A stretch of 64,000 nucleotides of DNA from Steinernema hermaphroditum (taxonomy: Eukaryota; Nematoda; Chromadorea; Rhabditida; Steinernematidae). The position numbers and the translations under genes are program-made. Below are positions 24,901 to 34,352 of the stretch, one piece after another. Under the pieces are notes generated by a model that ran no database searches, was not told the origin of the DNA, and was given only the letters and a program-made list of their open reading frames with translations. The stretch lies in contig CM059625.1 of the NCBI GenBank assembly GCA_030435675.1, positions 12,648,001-12,712,000 of the forward strand. Reading direction: 5' to 3'. The stretch's first letter is position 1. Each line of letters opens with the position of its first letter.

Positions 24901-27144
24901 CGAAGCGTCGACGTTCCAGTGGAGGGGCGACGAGACTTGAGCGTCGACGCTACAGTGGAGGGGCGCCGAGTATGTAGCGTCGACGCTCTAGTGGAGGAGC
25001 GACGAGACTTGGGCGTCGACGCTCTAGTGGACGGGCGCCGAGTCTGTAAGGAACGACGAGACGAGCGCGACGCCAGTGGACGGGCGCCGAGTCTGTAACG
25101 TCGACGCTCTAGTGGAGGAGCGCCGAGTCTGTAGCGTCGACGCTCCAGTGGAGGGGCGTCGAGACTTGAGCGTCGACGCTCTAGTGGACGGGCGCCGAGG
25201 CCGAAGCGTCGACGTTCCAGTGGAGGGGCGACGAGACTTGAGCGTCGACGCTGCAGTGGAGGAGCGCCGAGTCTGGAGCGTCGACGCTCCAGTGGAGGGG
25301 CGACGAGACTTGAGCGTCGACGCTCTAGTGGACGGGCGTCGAGGCCGAAGCGTCGACGTTCCAGTGGAGGGGCGACGAGACTTGAGCGTCGACGCTCCAG
25401 TGGAGGGGCGACGAGACTTGAGCGTCGACGCTCTAGTGGACGGGTCTGTAACGCCCGAGGCGCCGACTGTAGCGTCGACGCTCTAGTGGAGGGGCGACGA
25501 GACTTGAGCGTCGACGCTCCAGTGGAGGGGCGACGGCGGCGCGGCGCCAGCGTAGCGTCACGCTCCAGTGAGGAGCGACAGACGGGATTGGCGTCGACGC
25601 TCTAGTGGACGGGCGCCGAGTCTGTAACGTCGACGCTCTAGTGGAGGAGCGCCGAGTCTGTAGCGTCGACGCTCCAGTGGAGGGGGGGCGTCGAGACTTG
25701 AGCGTCGACGCTCTAGTGGACGGGCGTCGAGGCCGAAGCGTCGACGTTCCAGTGGAGGGGCGACGATTGCTCAGCCCGTCTGGAGCGTCGACGCTCCAGT
25801 GGAGGAGCGCCGAGACTGTGAGCGTCGACGCTCTAGTGGAGGGGCGACGAGACTTGAGCGTCGACGCTCTAGTGGAGGGGCGCCGAGACTTCGACGCTCT
25901 AGTCGGAGCGCCCAGTTCGAGCGTCGACGCTCCAGTGGAGGGGCGCCGAGACTTGAGCGTCGACGCTGCAGTGGAGGAGCGACGAGACTTGAGCGTCGAC
26001 GCTCTAGTGGAGGGGCGACGAGACTTGAGCGTCGACGCTCCAGTGGAGGAGCGACGAGACTTGAGCGTCGACGCTTCCAGTGGAGGGGGCGACGAGACTT
26101 GAGCGTCGACGCTCCAGTGGAGGGGCGTCGAGACTTGAGCGTCGACGCTCTAGTGGACGGGCGTCGAGGCCGAAGCGTCGACGTTCCAGTGGAGGGGCGA
26201 CGAGACTTGAGCGTCGACGCTGCAGTGGAGGAACGACGAGACTTGAGCGTCGACGCTCTAGTGGAGGGGCGACGAGACTTGAGCGTCGACGCTCTAGTGG
26301 ACGGGCGTCGAGGCCGAAGCGTCGACGTTCCAGTGGAGGGGCGACGAGACTTGAGCGTCGACGCTCCAGTGGAGGAACGACGAGACTTGAGCTCGACGCT
26401 CTAGTCGAGGAGGGCGACGAGACTTGAGCGTCGACGCTCTAGTGGACGGGCGTCGAGGCCGAAGCGTCGACGTTCCAGTGGAGGGGCGACGAGACTTGAG
26501 CGTCGACGCTCCAGTGGAGGGGCGACGAGACTTGAGCGTCGACGCTCTAGTGGACGGGCGTCGAGACTTGAGCGTCGACGCTCTAGTGGACGGGCGTCGA
26601 GGCCGAAGCGTCGACGTTCCAGTGGAGGGGCGACGAGACTTGAGCGTCGACGCTCCAGTGGAGGAACGACGAGACTTGAGCGTCGACGCTCTAGTGGAGG
26701 GGCGCCAGTGGAGGCGTCGAGACTCTAGTGGAGGAGCGCCGAGTCTGTAGCGTCGACGCTCCAGTGGAGGGGCGTCGAGACTTGAGCGTCGACGCTCTAG
26801 TGGACGGGCGTCGAGACTTGAGCGTCGACGCTCTAGTGGACGGGCGTCGAGGCCGAAGCGTCGACGTTCCAGTGGAGGGGCGACGAGACTTGAGCGTCGA
26901 CGCTGCAGTGGAGGAACGACGAGACTTGAGCGTCGACGCTCTAGTGGAGGAGCGACGAGACTTGGGCGTCGACGCTCTAGTGGACGGGCGCCGAGTCTGT
27001 AACGTCGACGCTCTAGTGGAGGAGCGCCGAGTCTGTAGCGTCGACGCTCCAGTGGAGGGGCGTCGAGACTTGAGCGTCGACGCTCTAGTGGACGGGCGTC
27101 GAGACTTGAGCGTCGACGCTCAAGTCTCGTCGTTCCTCCACTGC
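21991..27144 (-). repeat. Satellite B, reverse block
   Basis: About 143 copies of the same 36-bp unit as at 5549-21612, now on the opposite strand (GAGCGTCGACGCTCTAGTGG and so on). Variant monomers with GTAACGTCGACGCT and CCGAAGCGTCGACGTT mark higher-order periods. Disturbed stretches lie near 24780-24870, 25040-25080, 25440-25570 and 25765-25790. The block ends with one last orientation switch inside a perfect 30-bp palindrome at 27100-27129. One forward half-unit then joins directly to satellite A at 27145. Confidence 0.95.
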
Positions 27145-27310
27145 GGAATCTGGGCCTCTTCGAGGCACTTCCCCGCAAGAGACGCCTCGGCGCCGCTGGC
27201 TAGAGCGGAATCTGTGCCTCTCCGAGGCTCCTCTGCCCAAGAGACGCTTCGGCGCCGCTGTCTAGAGTGGAATCTGAGCCTCTTTGAGGAGCCTCTGCGC
27301 AAGATATGCC
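27145..27310. repeat. Distal satellite A remnant, 2.7 diverged units
   Basis: Two full 62-bp units start at 27145 and 27207, and a 42-bp partial unit covers 27269-27310. They have the same orientation as the large A array at 1-5418 but are more diverged: CTCTTCGAGG, CTCTCCGAGG and CTCTTTGAGG replace CTCGTCGAGG. This places the 21.7-kb satellite B block between two pieces of satellite A. Divergence at an array edge is usual for satellites, where homogenisation is weakest. Confidence 0.93.
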
Positions 27311-27346
27311 TGGAGAGTCGACGCTTCATAGGAAGGGCGTGGAGAC
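27311..27346 (-). repeat. Isolated 36-bp B-like monomer, copy 1
   Basis: A single unit starting TGGAGAGTCGACGCTTCATA and ending GGCGTGGAGAC, exactly 36 bp. It matches reverse-orientation satellite B but has GAGTCGACGC in place of GCGTCGACGC, so the core palindrome is lost. It directly abuts the last satellite A fragment. It differs from the second isolated copy at 28108-28143 at only two positions. Confidence 0.85.
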
Positions 27347-28107
27347 TGGGGAGTCGATTCGTTTCTGGAGAGCAGTGATCGGAATTCGACCAAAAAACTC
27401 ATCGAGTCCGCATTCGGACTCGAAAATTTCACATCGAGTCCGAGTCCGGAATACAGTTAAATTTTTTTTTCAATTTAAATTTTAACATGTTAAACAACAT
27501 GAATCAAATGTAAATTACAAGGAAAGTATCAAGCATGACCCCTTCCGATTTCGCTGAAATTTGGTGCACTGATCTTGGGGAGAGTAACCGTGCAAAATAT
27601 AAGCGGCCCATAGGCACTCTAGGCATACTAAAAGGCATATTAAGCGTTCTCATATCCGTTTATCATCGCCGATTCCCAATTGACCCGGTATATAGATAAA
27701 ATCGTGGTTTGGTGTTCTTTTCAATCAGTTCGTGCTGAAATTTAATATTATTCTTGATTCTCTGGAAAGAGCCCTGTCAGCGTTTTCTGTACCCCTCTCC
27801 AGCAGATGGCATCTTTGGCATATAACGTCTAACTATGGCTATTTTCTTTTCTAGGCTCCAAGCAACCTAGAAAGTGGTTTAGTTGCGCCAGGCGATGAGT
27901 GTATCATACGGTAGAATTCAGAAATCACTTAGAGAAATTGAAATTCGCCGATTTCCAGTATTGAATCCGTACTCGATTCAGGCTCGAGTCTGCATTCGAT
28001 TTGCACTCGAGTCCCAGGTCCGGACTCGCTGTTCTTGGCGCCATTGAGTCCAAGTCCGAGTCCGATTCCATCGAGTCTGAGTTCCGATTACTCGTTCCGA
28101 TCTCTGC
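27347..28107. other. Intergenic segment with clustered GAGTCC repeats at both ends
   Basis: AT-richer single-copy-looking DNA between the two isolated B-like monomers. At its left end is a hairpin, CGAGTCCG-CATT-CGGACTCG (about 27403-27422), followed by degenerate GAGTCCGAGTCCGG. Its right end (about 27965-28090) is again dense in GAGTCC and GACTCG words. The middle has no convincing open frame or splice pattern. Repeat clusters and a shared 36-bp unit at both ends could mean a decayed mobile element or a segmental duplication. Neither is proven. Confidence 0.5.
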
Positions 28108-28143
28108 TGGAGAGTCGACGCTTCAGTGGAAGGGCGTGGAGAC
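28108..28143 (-). repeat. Isolated 36-bp B-like monomer, copy 2
   Basis: A lone unit starting TGGAGAGTCGACGCTTCAGT and ending GGCGTGGAGAC, 36 bp, in the same orientation as copy 1 (27311-27346) with two mismatches to it. It lies about 0.8 kb outside the satellite arrays and 240 bp beyond the 3' end of the Hrs gene. It carries the same GAGTCGACGC core that lacks the palindrome. Confidence 0.85.
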
Positions 28144-28380
28144 ATACAGACGATACGTGTCTTACACTAGTTGCATCATACCCTTATTCTGCCTTTACTA
28201 GATTTACATTCTTACAGGGACCAAGAAACCACACTTAAAGTCTTTACAAACAAAAAATCACAGCCTTAAATATCGTTATAAATATGATCCGTCTGTTATC
28301 ACCGAATTAGTCAAGGGAAATCAACAATTCTTCAGTTTGGGCGTTCGTACCCGCCGGATGCCCTCCTAAAATCACATTAA

Positions 28381-31018
28381 TTAATGTTTAACGCTCTTAT
28401 ACTGGTGATTACCTTGCGCTTGTTGGTCAACTTGCTGAGTTCCTCCATATGGATGGGCTGGAACTTCGTTCTGCTGGACCGTCTGCTGGGCTGTCTGCTG
28501 GACCGTCTGCTGGGCTGTCTGTTGGACCGTCTGCTGGATCTGATCTGCTTCAGGAATAGGTGGTTGTTGCTGTTGAGGGATGCTGATCGGTTGAGGGTAA
28601 AACATTTGTGCAGGAGGTTGACCGCCAGCCTGCACCTGCTGAGCAAATGGCAACCCAGGTTGTGGAAGCATCGAACTAATCGGTTGCTGATAAAATCCGG
28701 TCACAGCGGGCTGGGAAATTCCAACTGGGAACTGATGGATCGCAGGACCAGCAGGGGATTGCGGAATGGGCATGGCTTGCTGGTAAAACACTGGTGCGGG
28801 AGGTTGTCCTCTGACTTGCCCCTGATCTATCGCGTTCGGCATTTGCGACTGGGTCATAGCGAGGCTATGATTCTCTGGAGTCCAGTAGGAACCACCAGCA
28901 TAGGACTGGGCAGAAACGGGTACACCGGGAATACTCCATGGTGCGGGATTCATCCGACGCATTTGCATTTCCTGCTCCTGCTGCTGGAACTTTTGAAGAG
29001 CGAGATGTCGCTGATATACCAACATCTCCTGGAAACAATTTTCAATCGGTAACTCGTACTACATATCCACAAACCTGTTTTTTATTCCTCATAAAGTCAA
29101 GTTTAGCCTGCATCTGTCGTTGTCGCTCTTGCTGTTCAGCCAGTTCTCTGGCCCGTTTCTCTTGTACGTGATCTTCACGAAGAGCGTTTACTGCTAAGCG
29201 GGCTTCTGAGATGTGCGCTACACGATCTTGTAGTTGCTCGTAATATTCCCGCTTCTCATCGAGGTCATTCATTCGACGAATGACATCCGAGTGAAGTTCC
29301 GCCAACTTGACGAAAAGTGACTGAATTGCGGTGTCGTTAATGATCGATCGTCCGCGATTCAGATTGCTTCGAATGCGGTTGTCCATAGTAGTAACTTGTT
29401 GTTCCAACGCCTGGCAGAATTTAGCGGTTTCTTCCACATCGCCATCGATTTCTTCCCGATCCGCAGGAAAATTGCCCACGTATCCTCCGCCGTTTTTCGA
29501 TGCAGAGTCAATGTCTACCGCCTTCCTTTCGGTGGACCACGAATTGGGAACCGGTGTTGCCATCGTGCTCGCACTGCCGGAATACGACAATTCACTCGGA
29601 GGGGGTGCACTGGCTTTAAGATCAGCGTTCTTCTGGAATACGGTTGTAAGGAAACGACGCATTATGTATGACTAACATTATTTCGCTCAGTCCAGTAATC
29701 TCGATCCAAATAGTGAGAGAGTTCAGGACCTGCTTCAAATTCCACACTTCCCTTTACGCAGTTTACCTCAGAAACAGATTTAGCAGGAGCACCTAAAATA
29801 AACGCCGTTTCGTATGCGCCGCGAAAAATAGTTCTTACGGTCATAAGGAACGTAGGAATCATTCTTGTATATTGGGGGAACGCCATGTCCATTTAAAGCA
29901 GTTGTGCTTGCACTGCTCATGATCGCCGTATCAGCATACGGCGTCGAAATTTCGGCCATGCTCTCAGTCCCATTATAGTAATTCAGCATTTCACGTTGCT
30001 GCTGCAGTTCCCGGTTCTTCTTTTCAGCTTCGAGCTTACTAAGTTCAATAGCCTTTGCTATGTCCTCGTCTTCTTTTGCCTCCAATTCTCGTAAACGTTT
30101 CTCATTAGCCTCTTTGTCGTCCATGGTCTTATCAATCTGAACATTCCCGTAGATTTAAGGAAGACACACCTCACACATACCGACTTTGCGCTCTCTCCGT
30201 CGTTCTTCCGTTCTGTGCTTGGTGAACTTCGTTTATTAAAGCACGTGTCGCAAACACGCACCATTTTCTCAATACCGAAATTAGGCAAGATCATTTGCTT
30301 GCTACTGCAACGATCACAAAAGACTTGTCCACATGCTCGGCAGTGATGCTTGCGGGTTATCAACCCGAATTGCGTTCGACAACGGAAGCAAACTTCTCCA
30401 TCGGCCCATTCAGGTGCGCTTTCCGAGAGGAACATTGCATCAGCTTCCCTCATGGCAGGGAAACTCACTCCGCTAAGTTTCATAAGATTGTGTGTGTCGA
30501 CAACAATCTTATACTCGCTCTTTGACTTGAAGGCGGAAGCCCAACATTGAAGAAGTTCAAGCACTTTTTCACGGATCTACAAAAATTACTTGCAACACCG
30601 TGGTGAGGAAAAATGAAACTGTACCTTTGACGAATTGCCTTCCGTGGCTAGAGTTCGCATATCTTCCATGAAAGCTTTTGTGGCGACCTCTTTGTGGAAA
30701 TTAGTGCCACAGTTCTTCACGCATGCCTCCAATGTTAGCAAGGCATGATGACCCGTGTGAGGGTTGTCAGAATGACAACGTTTGACAATGGCCATCAACG
30801 CCACTCTTGGTCTACAATAGCAAAGACATAAATATTGACACAGCAGTACACGACTACTTACGATACTTCGCCACCGCGAATAGCATCAACGCAGCTTAGG
30901 ATGCCATCCCAGTTCGGTTCAAGCAGAGTGCTATCAGTGGCCAGTTCTGAGGGAAAGGTAATCACCATGGAAAGACAATACTGAACTTACCAAGAGTTTT
31001 CTCGAATCGTTTCGCCAT
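28381..31018 (-). CDS. hgrs-1: Hrs/HGS, ESCRT-0 ubiquitin-sorting subunit
   Basis: Hrs binds ubiquitinated cargo and PI3P on early endosomes and with STAM recruits ESCRT-I. Eight exons in transcript order: 31018-30991, 30946-30862, 30811-30625, 30576-30181, 30136-29839, 29792-29677, 29632-29075, 29028-28381. All phases close, giving 771 residues; human HGS is 777. A VHS domain spans about 1-140 (motif LEPNWDGILSCVDAI). A FYVE zinc finger lies at about 157-217 with WADGEVCFRC, RKHHCRACG and FGIEKMVRVC, including the PI3P-binding basic patch. A UIM lies at about 254-270 (EDEDIAKAIELSKLEAE). The Hrs helical core is at about 410-560 (GRSIINDTAIQSLF). The tail is Pro/Gln-rich with a repeated VQQTAQQT block. 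Introns are 44-50 nt. A TTTCAG 16 nt before the ATG may be a trans-splice site. The symbol follows the C. elegans name. Family assignment is secure. Confidence 0.96.
28471..28542. repeat. 24-bp coding minisatellite in Hrs tail
   Basis: Three consecutive copies of a 24-bp unit (CTGCTGGACCGTCTGCTGGG plus CTGT, or a close variant) start at 28471, 28495 and 28519. On the minus strand they encode the octapeptide series QQTAQQTV in the Gln-rich C-terminal region of Hrs. The unit length keeps the frame, so copy number could vary between strains without breaking the protein. Confidence 0.85.
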
Positions 31019-31033
31019 CTTGTGGCCACTATT

Positions 31034-31036
31034 CTG
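31034..31036 (-). promoter_or_regulatory. Possible trans-splice acceptor before Hrs start
   Basis: The minus strand reads TGTTTCAG and then AATAGTGGCCACAAG before the Hrs ATG, so a strong 3' splice signal lies 16 nt upstream of the start with no obvious donor exon. In nematodes such a site often accepts a spliced leader. This is inference; a 5' untranslated exon would look the same. Confidence 0.4.
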
Positions 31037-32029
31037 AAACACTGCAATCAATAATTGTGGATTCTATAGACTCAAGAAAAGATCAACGGCACGGATGATG
31101 ATTTTACAAACTATCCTGCAATTTTGTGAACACCGATTGTTTGCAAATACTTTTGCATCTATAATCGCACGCACAGAAGACTCAAGGGCATCTGCCGGCT
31201 GTAAAGACGTCCCGGTACAATACAGGCGATAAAGAAAAAGCAAACAACCATCCAAGTAAAGCGAAGTCGATTTGCTTCGAAGATATTCGAAAAACGGCAA
31301 TAAACATATGCAGAGCGATGCCAATACAGTTCACAACTCGTGCTCCGCCATAACCTCAAGATGACCAAGATTACGAAAGGCATCACAGCCAGTCACCGAC
31401 GCGACGCGCGTCGCTTCCGAGCAGCGATGACGACACGACGCGATTCGTTGCGAACTGCGAACGACAGACAAACCAGCTCTCCCAGCTGTCTTCACTGAGA
31501 CAGACCAATGCTACAGAGACCATAAACAACAACATCAGGGTGCTCGTATTAGGAATTCAGAGAGATTTTCGTTGCCTTCTTATGAAGTGGATTGAAATCA
31601 AAACGGAAAATGCGATCTGCCTCTAAATATATAAATGGATGAAACGCATGGATCGATGGTGTTATAGTTTACGCTTCACGAAGGCAAAGCGCAACGTGAC
31701 AAAATCCGACTCCCCTTTCGATTCAGTCAGTTTTCAGCACAAAGAAGAAAGGTTTCGACCGTAATTCTCGTGCGGCCGATCTGTTTTTTAGTTTTACTCA
31801 ATTTCTTGTTATAAAGTACCGTCAGTATGAGACCGACCTAGATCATAGCCAGTCACCCATCTTTGTGTACCTAATTCGGCTAGACTTATGTTGACGTTTA
31901 ACCAGATACCCTATGTAATGCAAGGAGTGACAACAAAGACAACAAACAAATTTTACATAATATACACAATACCGGACACTGTGGATTCAATAATCAATAT
32001 AACCTCGTTTTTTTGCGAACTGCATTAAC
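31037..32029. other. Intergenic region between Hikeshi and Hrs
   Basis: About 1 kb between the 3' end of Hikeshi and the start of Hrs, both on the minus strand. It holds CG-rich words near 31390-31450 (GACGCGACGCGCGTCGC) and AT-rich DNA elsewhere. Short minus-strand open frames near 31064-31386 show no recognisable family or consistent splice pattern. The promoter and 5' untranslated region of Hrs presumably lie here. The gap is larger than the roughly 100 bp typical of nematode operons. Confidence 0.5.
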
Positions 32030-32874
32030 TTAACAGTACTTCCAAAAGTCAGGGTTCATCTTAAGACGGTGCTGGAACTTGTTGAACCACTCCTCAACGA
32101 CGCGTATAGGTACAACTTCCACAGACTGGGTTGGTGCCTGAGGGTTTACCATAGGTACAACATGGGACTGCATGTGATTGAACAGATTTGTCAGCATCTT
32201 GGTTGTGAACTGAGACATATTTGACTCCTTTCTTGGCGCTGTATCACAATCCGCTACCTTCTGCTGTAGTTCTGCCACCGGCGTAATTTGTATTCCGAGC
32301 AGGACACTTCCAGCCGAAGCACTACCGGAGACAAACATAGATTTTCCGGCAGAGGCACTTTGGTGGTTTACCTGTCCAAATCGAAACATAGCACTAGGCT
32401 TGTTGTTGGTCAGTGCACCAAGAAAGTGCCAGTCGCCGTGACCGTCTCCGCCATCCATCTGCGGCCATCGGGCGTACACTGAAAATAAGCGGATAAGCAT
32501 AATACGACACATAGGACAGGTCTGTTAATGGCTAAAGCGAAATATTCCCTTTCTTTTGAAGTCTGGCGGGTTATGGGATGGATATTTTTGCAGGCTATTT
32601 CGAACATCGTGATGATTTCGTCTGATTTTTTCTGCTGTAAGAACACATACCCGAAGCTCCGTATTCATTCGGTAGAGAAACGGCACCGGTTAGGAAGATA
32701 ACAATGTGATTGATCGTTGACGCCTGGGGCAGTTCGAAGAGAAACTCCGTATCCGACACTCGTGTGCAATTAGTCTCAACCTGAAAAGTTTATACAAGTC
32801 ACACATGCATGTACGCACTTCGAACGAACCGCTCTTCCAGCTGCAATCACGCCGAACACGGGTCCTTCGCTCAT
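32030..32874 (-). CDS. Hikeshi (OPI10 family), Hsp70 nuclear import carrier
   Basis: Hikeshi carries Hsp70 through the nuclear pore during heat stress by binding FG nucleoporins. Three exons in transcript order: 32874-32815, 32780-32651, 32478-32030, giving 212 residues (human about 197). The start MSEGPVFGVIAAGRAV matches the family N-terminus. Conserved blocks follow: FLFELPQASTINHIVIFLTG, the SVYARWP strand, WHFLGALTNNKPSAMFRF (family signature LLGFVTNxKPSAIF) and the closing EEWFNKFQHRLKMNPDFWK. Residues 70-75 of the family's beta-sandwich are interrupted only by intron 2 (172 nt). Intron 1 is just 34 nt (32781-32814), very short even for a nematode. The Ser/Ala/Gly-rich middle region is longer than in vertebrates. 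Start chosen because it gives the conserved N-terminus; frames close exactly. Family assignment is secure. Confidence 0.94.
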
Positions 32875-34037
32875 CTTTGACTGTCTTCGCTCGCACGGGA
32901 CTTCGGACGGTACATAAATGCAGTAGCCCTATCTTGTCCTCACTTTGACCAAACACCGTTTTTCGCAATGTGTGAATTTTCTAGAGAAATACAAAAATCG
33001 CAGCATTAAGGCATTTCGTTTTGAGACCAATGGGTCTGATGCTCTAGCGTTTTTCTTCACTTCCACGTGATAGAAAGGATCAGACGACCAATCTTTGAAC
33101 ACCTGTTACTGTAGTTGACGTACACAAGGAAAGACTATTTGAATTTGAGTTCGAGTTTGAGCCGAAACACGGTAGCATTGCTTACGGTACTTTTGTAGTG
33201 GAGAGTCAACTTATTTGTTACACTGGTGAATTTAACTTTTGCGCCATTCCAGTTCCGTGAAGATGCAATGCCAATTTGTCCAAAACACTGGAAGTTATTT
33301 TACACTGGAAGTTATTTAGAAAGTAGAAGTTGTTTGGGCTGCTACAGAGGTTTACTTTCATATCGCTACTGCTCAATTTTCCGACGTAGAGTTAGCGGAA
33401 CCGGGAAGCGCATGTTGTTTTGAAGAACTTGCAGAGTCTTGAGAGAGAAAATTTATGGAATTGTCGAATAAACAACATATGAGTTTTTCCTGAGGGATAT
33501 GCAAACGAGTTGCTTTCAAAATGGTTGCTTTTTCTTGTTCCAAAAATTGAGCTGGAATATATCGTTGCAGCTCCGTTTCCAGCTCGGGCAAACGACATCT
33601 GGGATGCAACTCTGAAAGATTTCTCTGATCGCTACAAAAAGGAACACAGTTTGAGATGTTACTTCAAATTCAATGCGTATAGCGTGTGATTGAGTGAAGA
33701 GAGCTGATAAAATAAAGAGGTTTTTATCATGGGAAAATGAACCTTGAGCTTTATTTAGTCTTCGTTTTTCTTTGCAGTACACTCTTTTACGATTCAGCAA
33801 ATGCGTACGGCCTCGTTGATAAGATTAACTGCGGCTTTATGACGTCGGCGTCTTTCACCGTCTTCTTCCATTTCCGAAGATTCGTCTTCCTTCCTTATAG
33901 CTTTGCTCACTTTCAATTTTGTTTTATGCGCCGTTACAAGTCGTTTCGAGCGGGAATTACCCTCCCAGGAAACCAAAACATGGCAAGAGGCGAGCTCTTT
34001 CACTTTCTATTCCTGGAGGAGGATGTCGGCCGTTTCG
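32875..34037. other. Intergenic region upstream of Hikeshi
   Basis: About 1.2 kb with mixed composition. A small direct duplication, ACACTGGAAGTTATTT, is present twice at about 33280-33315. Open frames on both strands at 33392-33800 and 33737-34102 overlap one another and match no family that I recognise. I see no convincing gene here. The Hikeshi promoter is expected immediately right of 32874. Confidence 0.45.
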
Positions 34038-34352
34038 ATGTCTCTCAAAAGCGACTCCAAACTCTCGCGCAAACCGTGTGTCCAGAGCGAATCCGATGCT
34101 GAAGAGTATGGTTGTGAGGGTGATGTGAACCTCGACGACCTCGATGTAGAGGTGGACGTGTTTGGCGAAGGTGGAGAAGAGGTCGACTTTCCTGAAAGCG
34201 AACTAGGAAACAGCGACGAGGATCCCGATCATTGGGATGTCTGCGATGAGGTTCGTTTTTTGGTTTCTCCGCACATTTCTGTGCAGGTCCTTGAAAGTTG
34301 CGCTCTGCTTCGAATTCTCTTTTTTGCTGCCTCGACTACTTATATTCATTAA
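34038..34352 (+). CDS. Possible acidic hypothetical protein or first exon
   Basis: An open frame from ATG at 34038 reads MSLKSDSKLSRKP and then a very acidic stretch (VNLDDLDVEVDVFGEGGEEV, DEDPDHWDVCDE). The acidic run looks coding rather than random. After DVCDE at about 34249 a GTTCGT donor is possible. Reading through gives a stop at 34352. Splicing to a candidate exon at 34754-34792 (acceptor TTTCCAG, peptide AEGGHRFSEVRFMA) would keep the frame. I recognise no family and cannot fix the 3' structure. It could also be an upstream exon of the AICAR transformylase gene, but it has no IMP cyclohydrolase motif. Confidence 0.35.
   Translation: MSLKSDSKLSRKPCVQSESDAEEYGCEGDVNLDDLDVEVDVFGEGGEEVDFPESELGNSDEDPDHWDVCDEVRFLVSPHISVQVLESCALLRILFFAASTTYIH

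Noticed and set aside
5392..27178. Open frames up to about 480 codons with a 12-residue periodicity (SVDALVEGRRDL, ERRRSSLDAPPL, ASTLKSRRPSTR types) on both strands.
   Set aside because: They result from a stop-free 36-bp repeat whose length is divisible by three. Several frames on both strands are open at once, frames break wherever monomers have indels, and there is no splice or start context.
28384..29052. 222-codon plus-strand frame.
   Set aside because: It is antisense to the last two Hrs exons and follows their codon pattern. It has no family match.
31064..31386. Overlapping minus-strand frames upstream of Hrs.
   Set aside because: Two different phases are open over the same interval, with no splice logic and no family resemblance.
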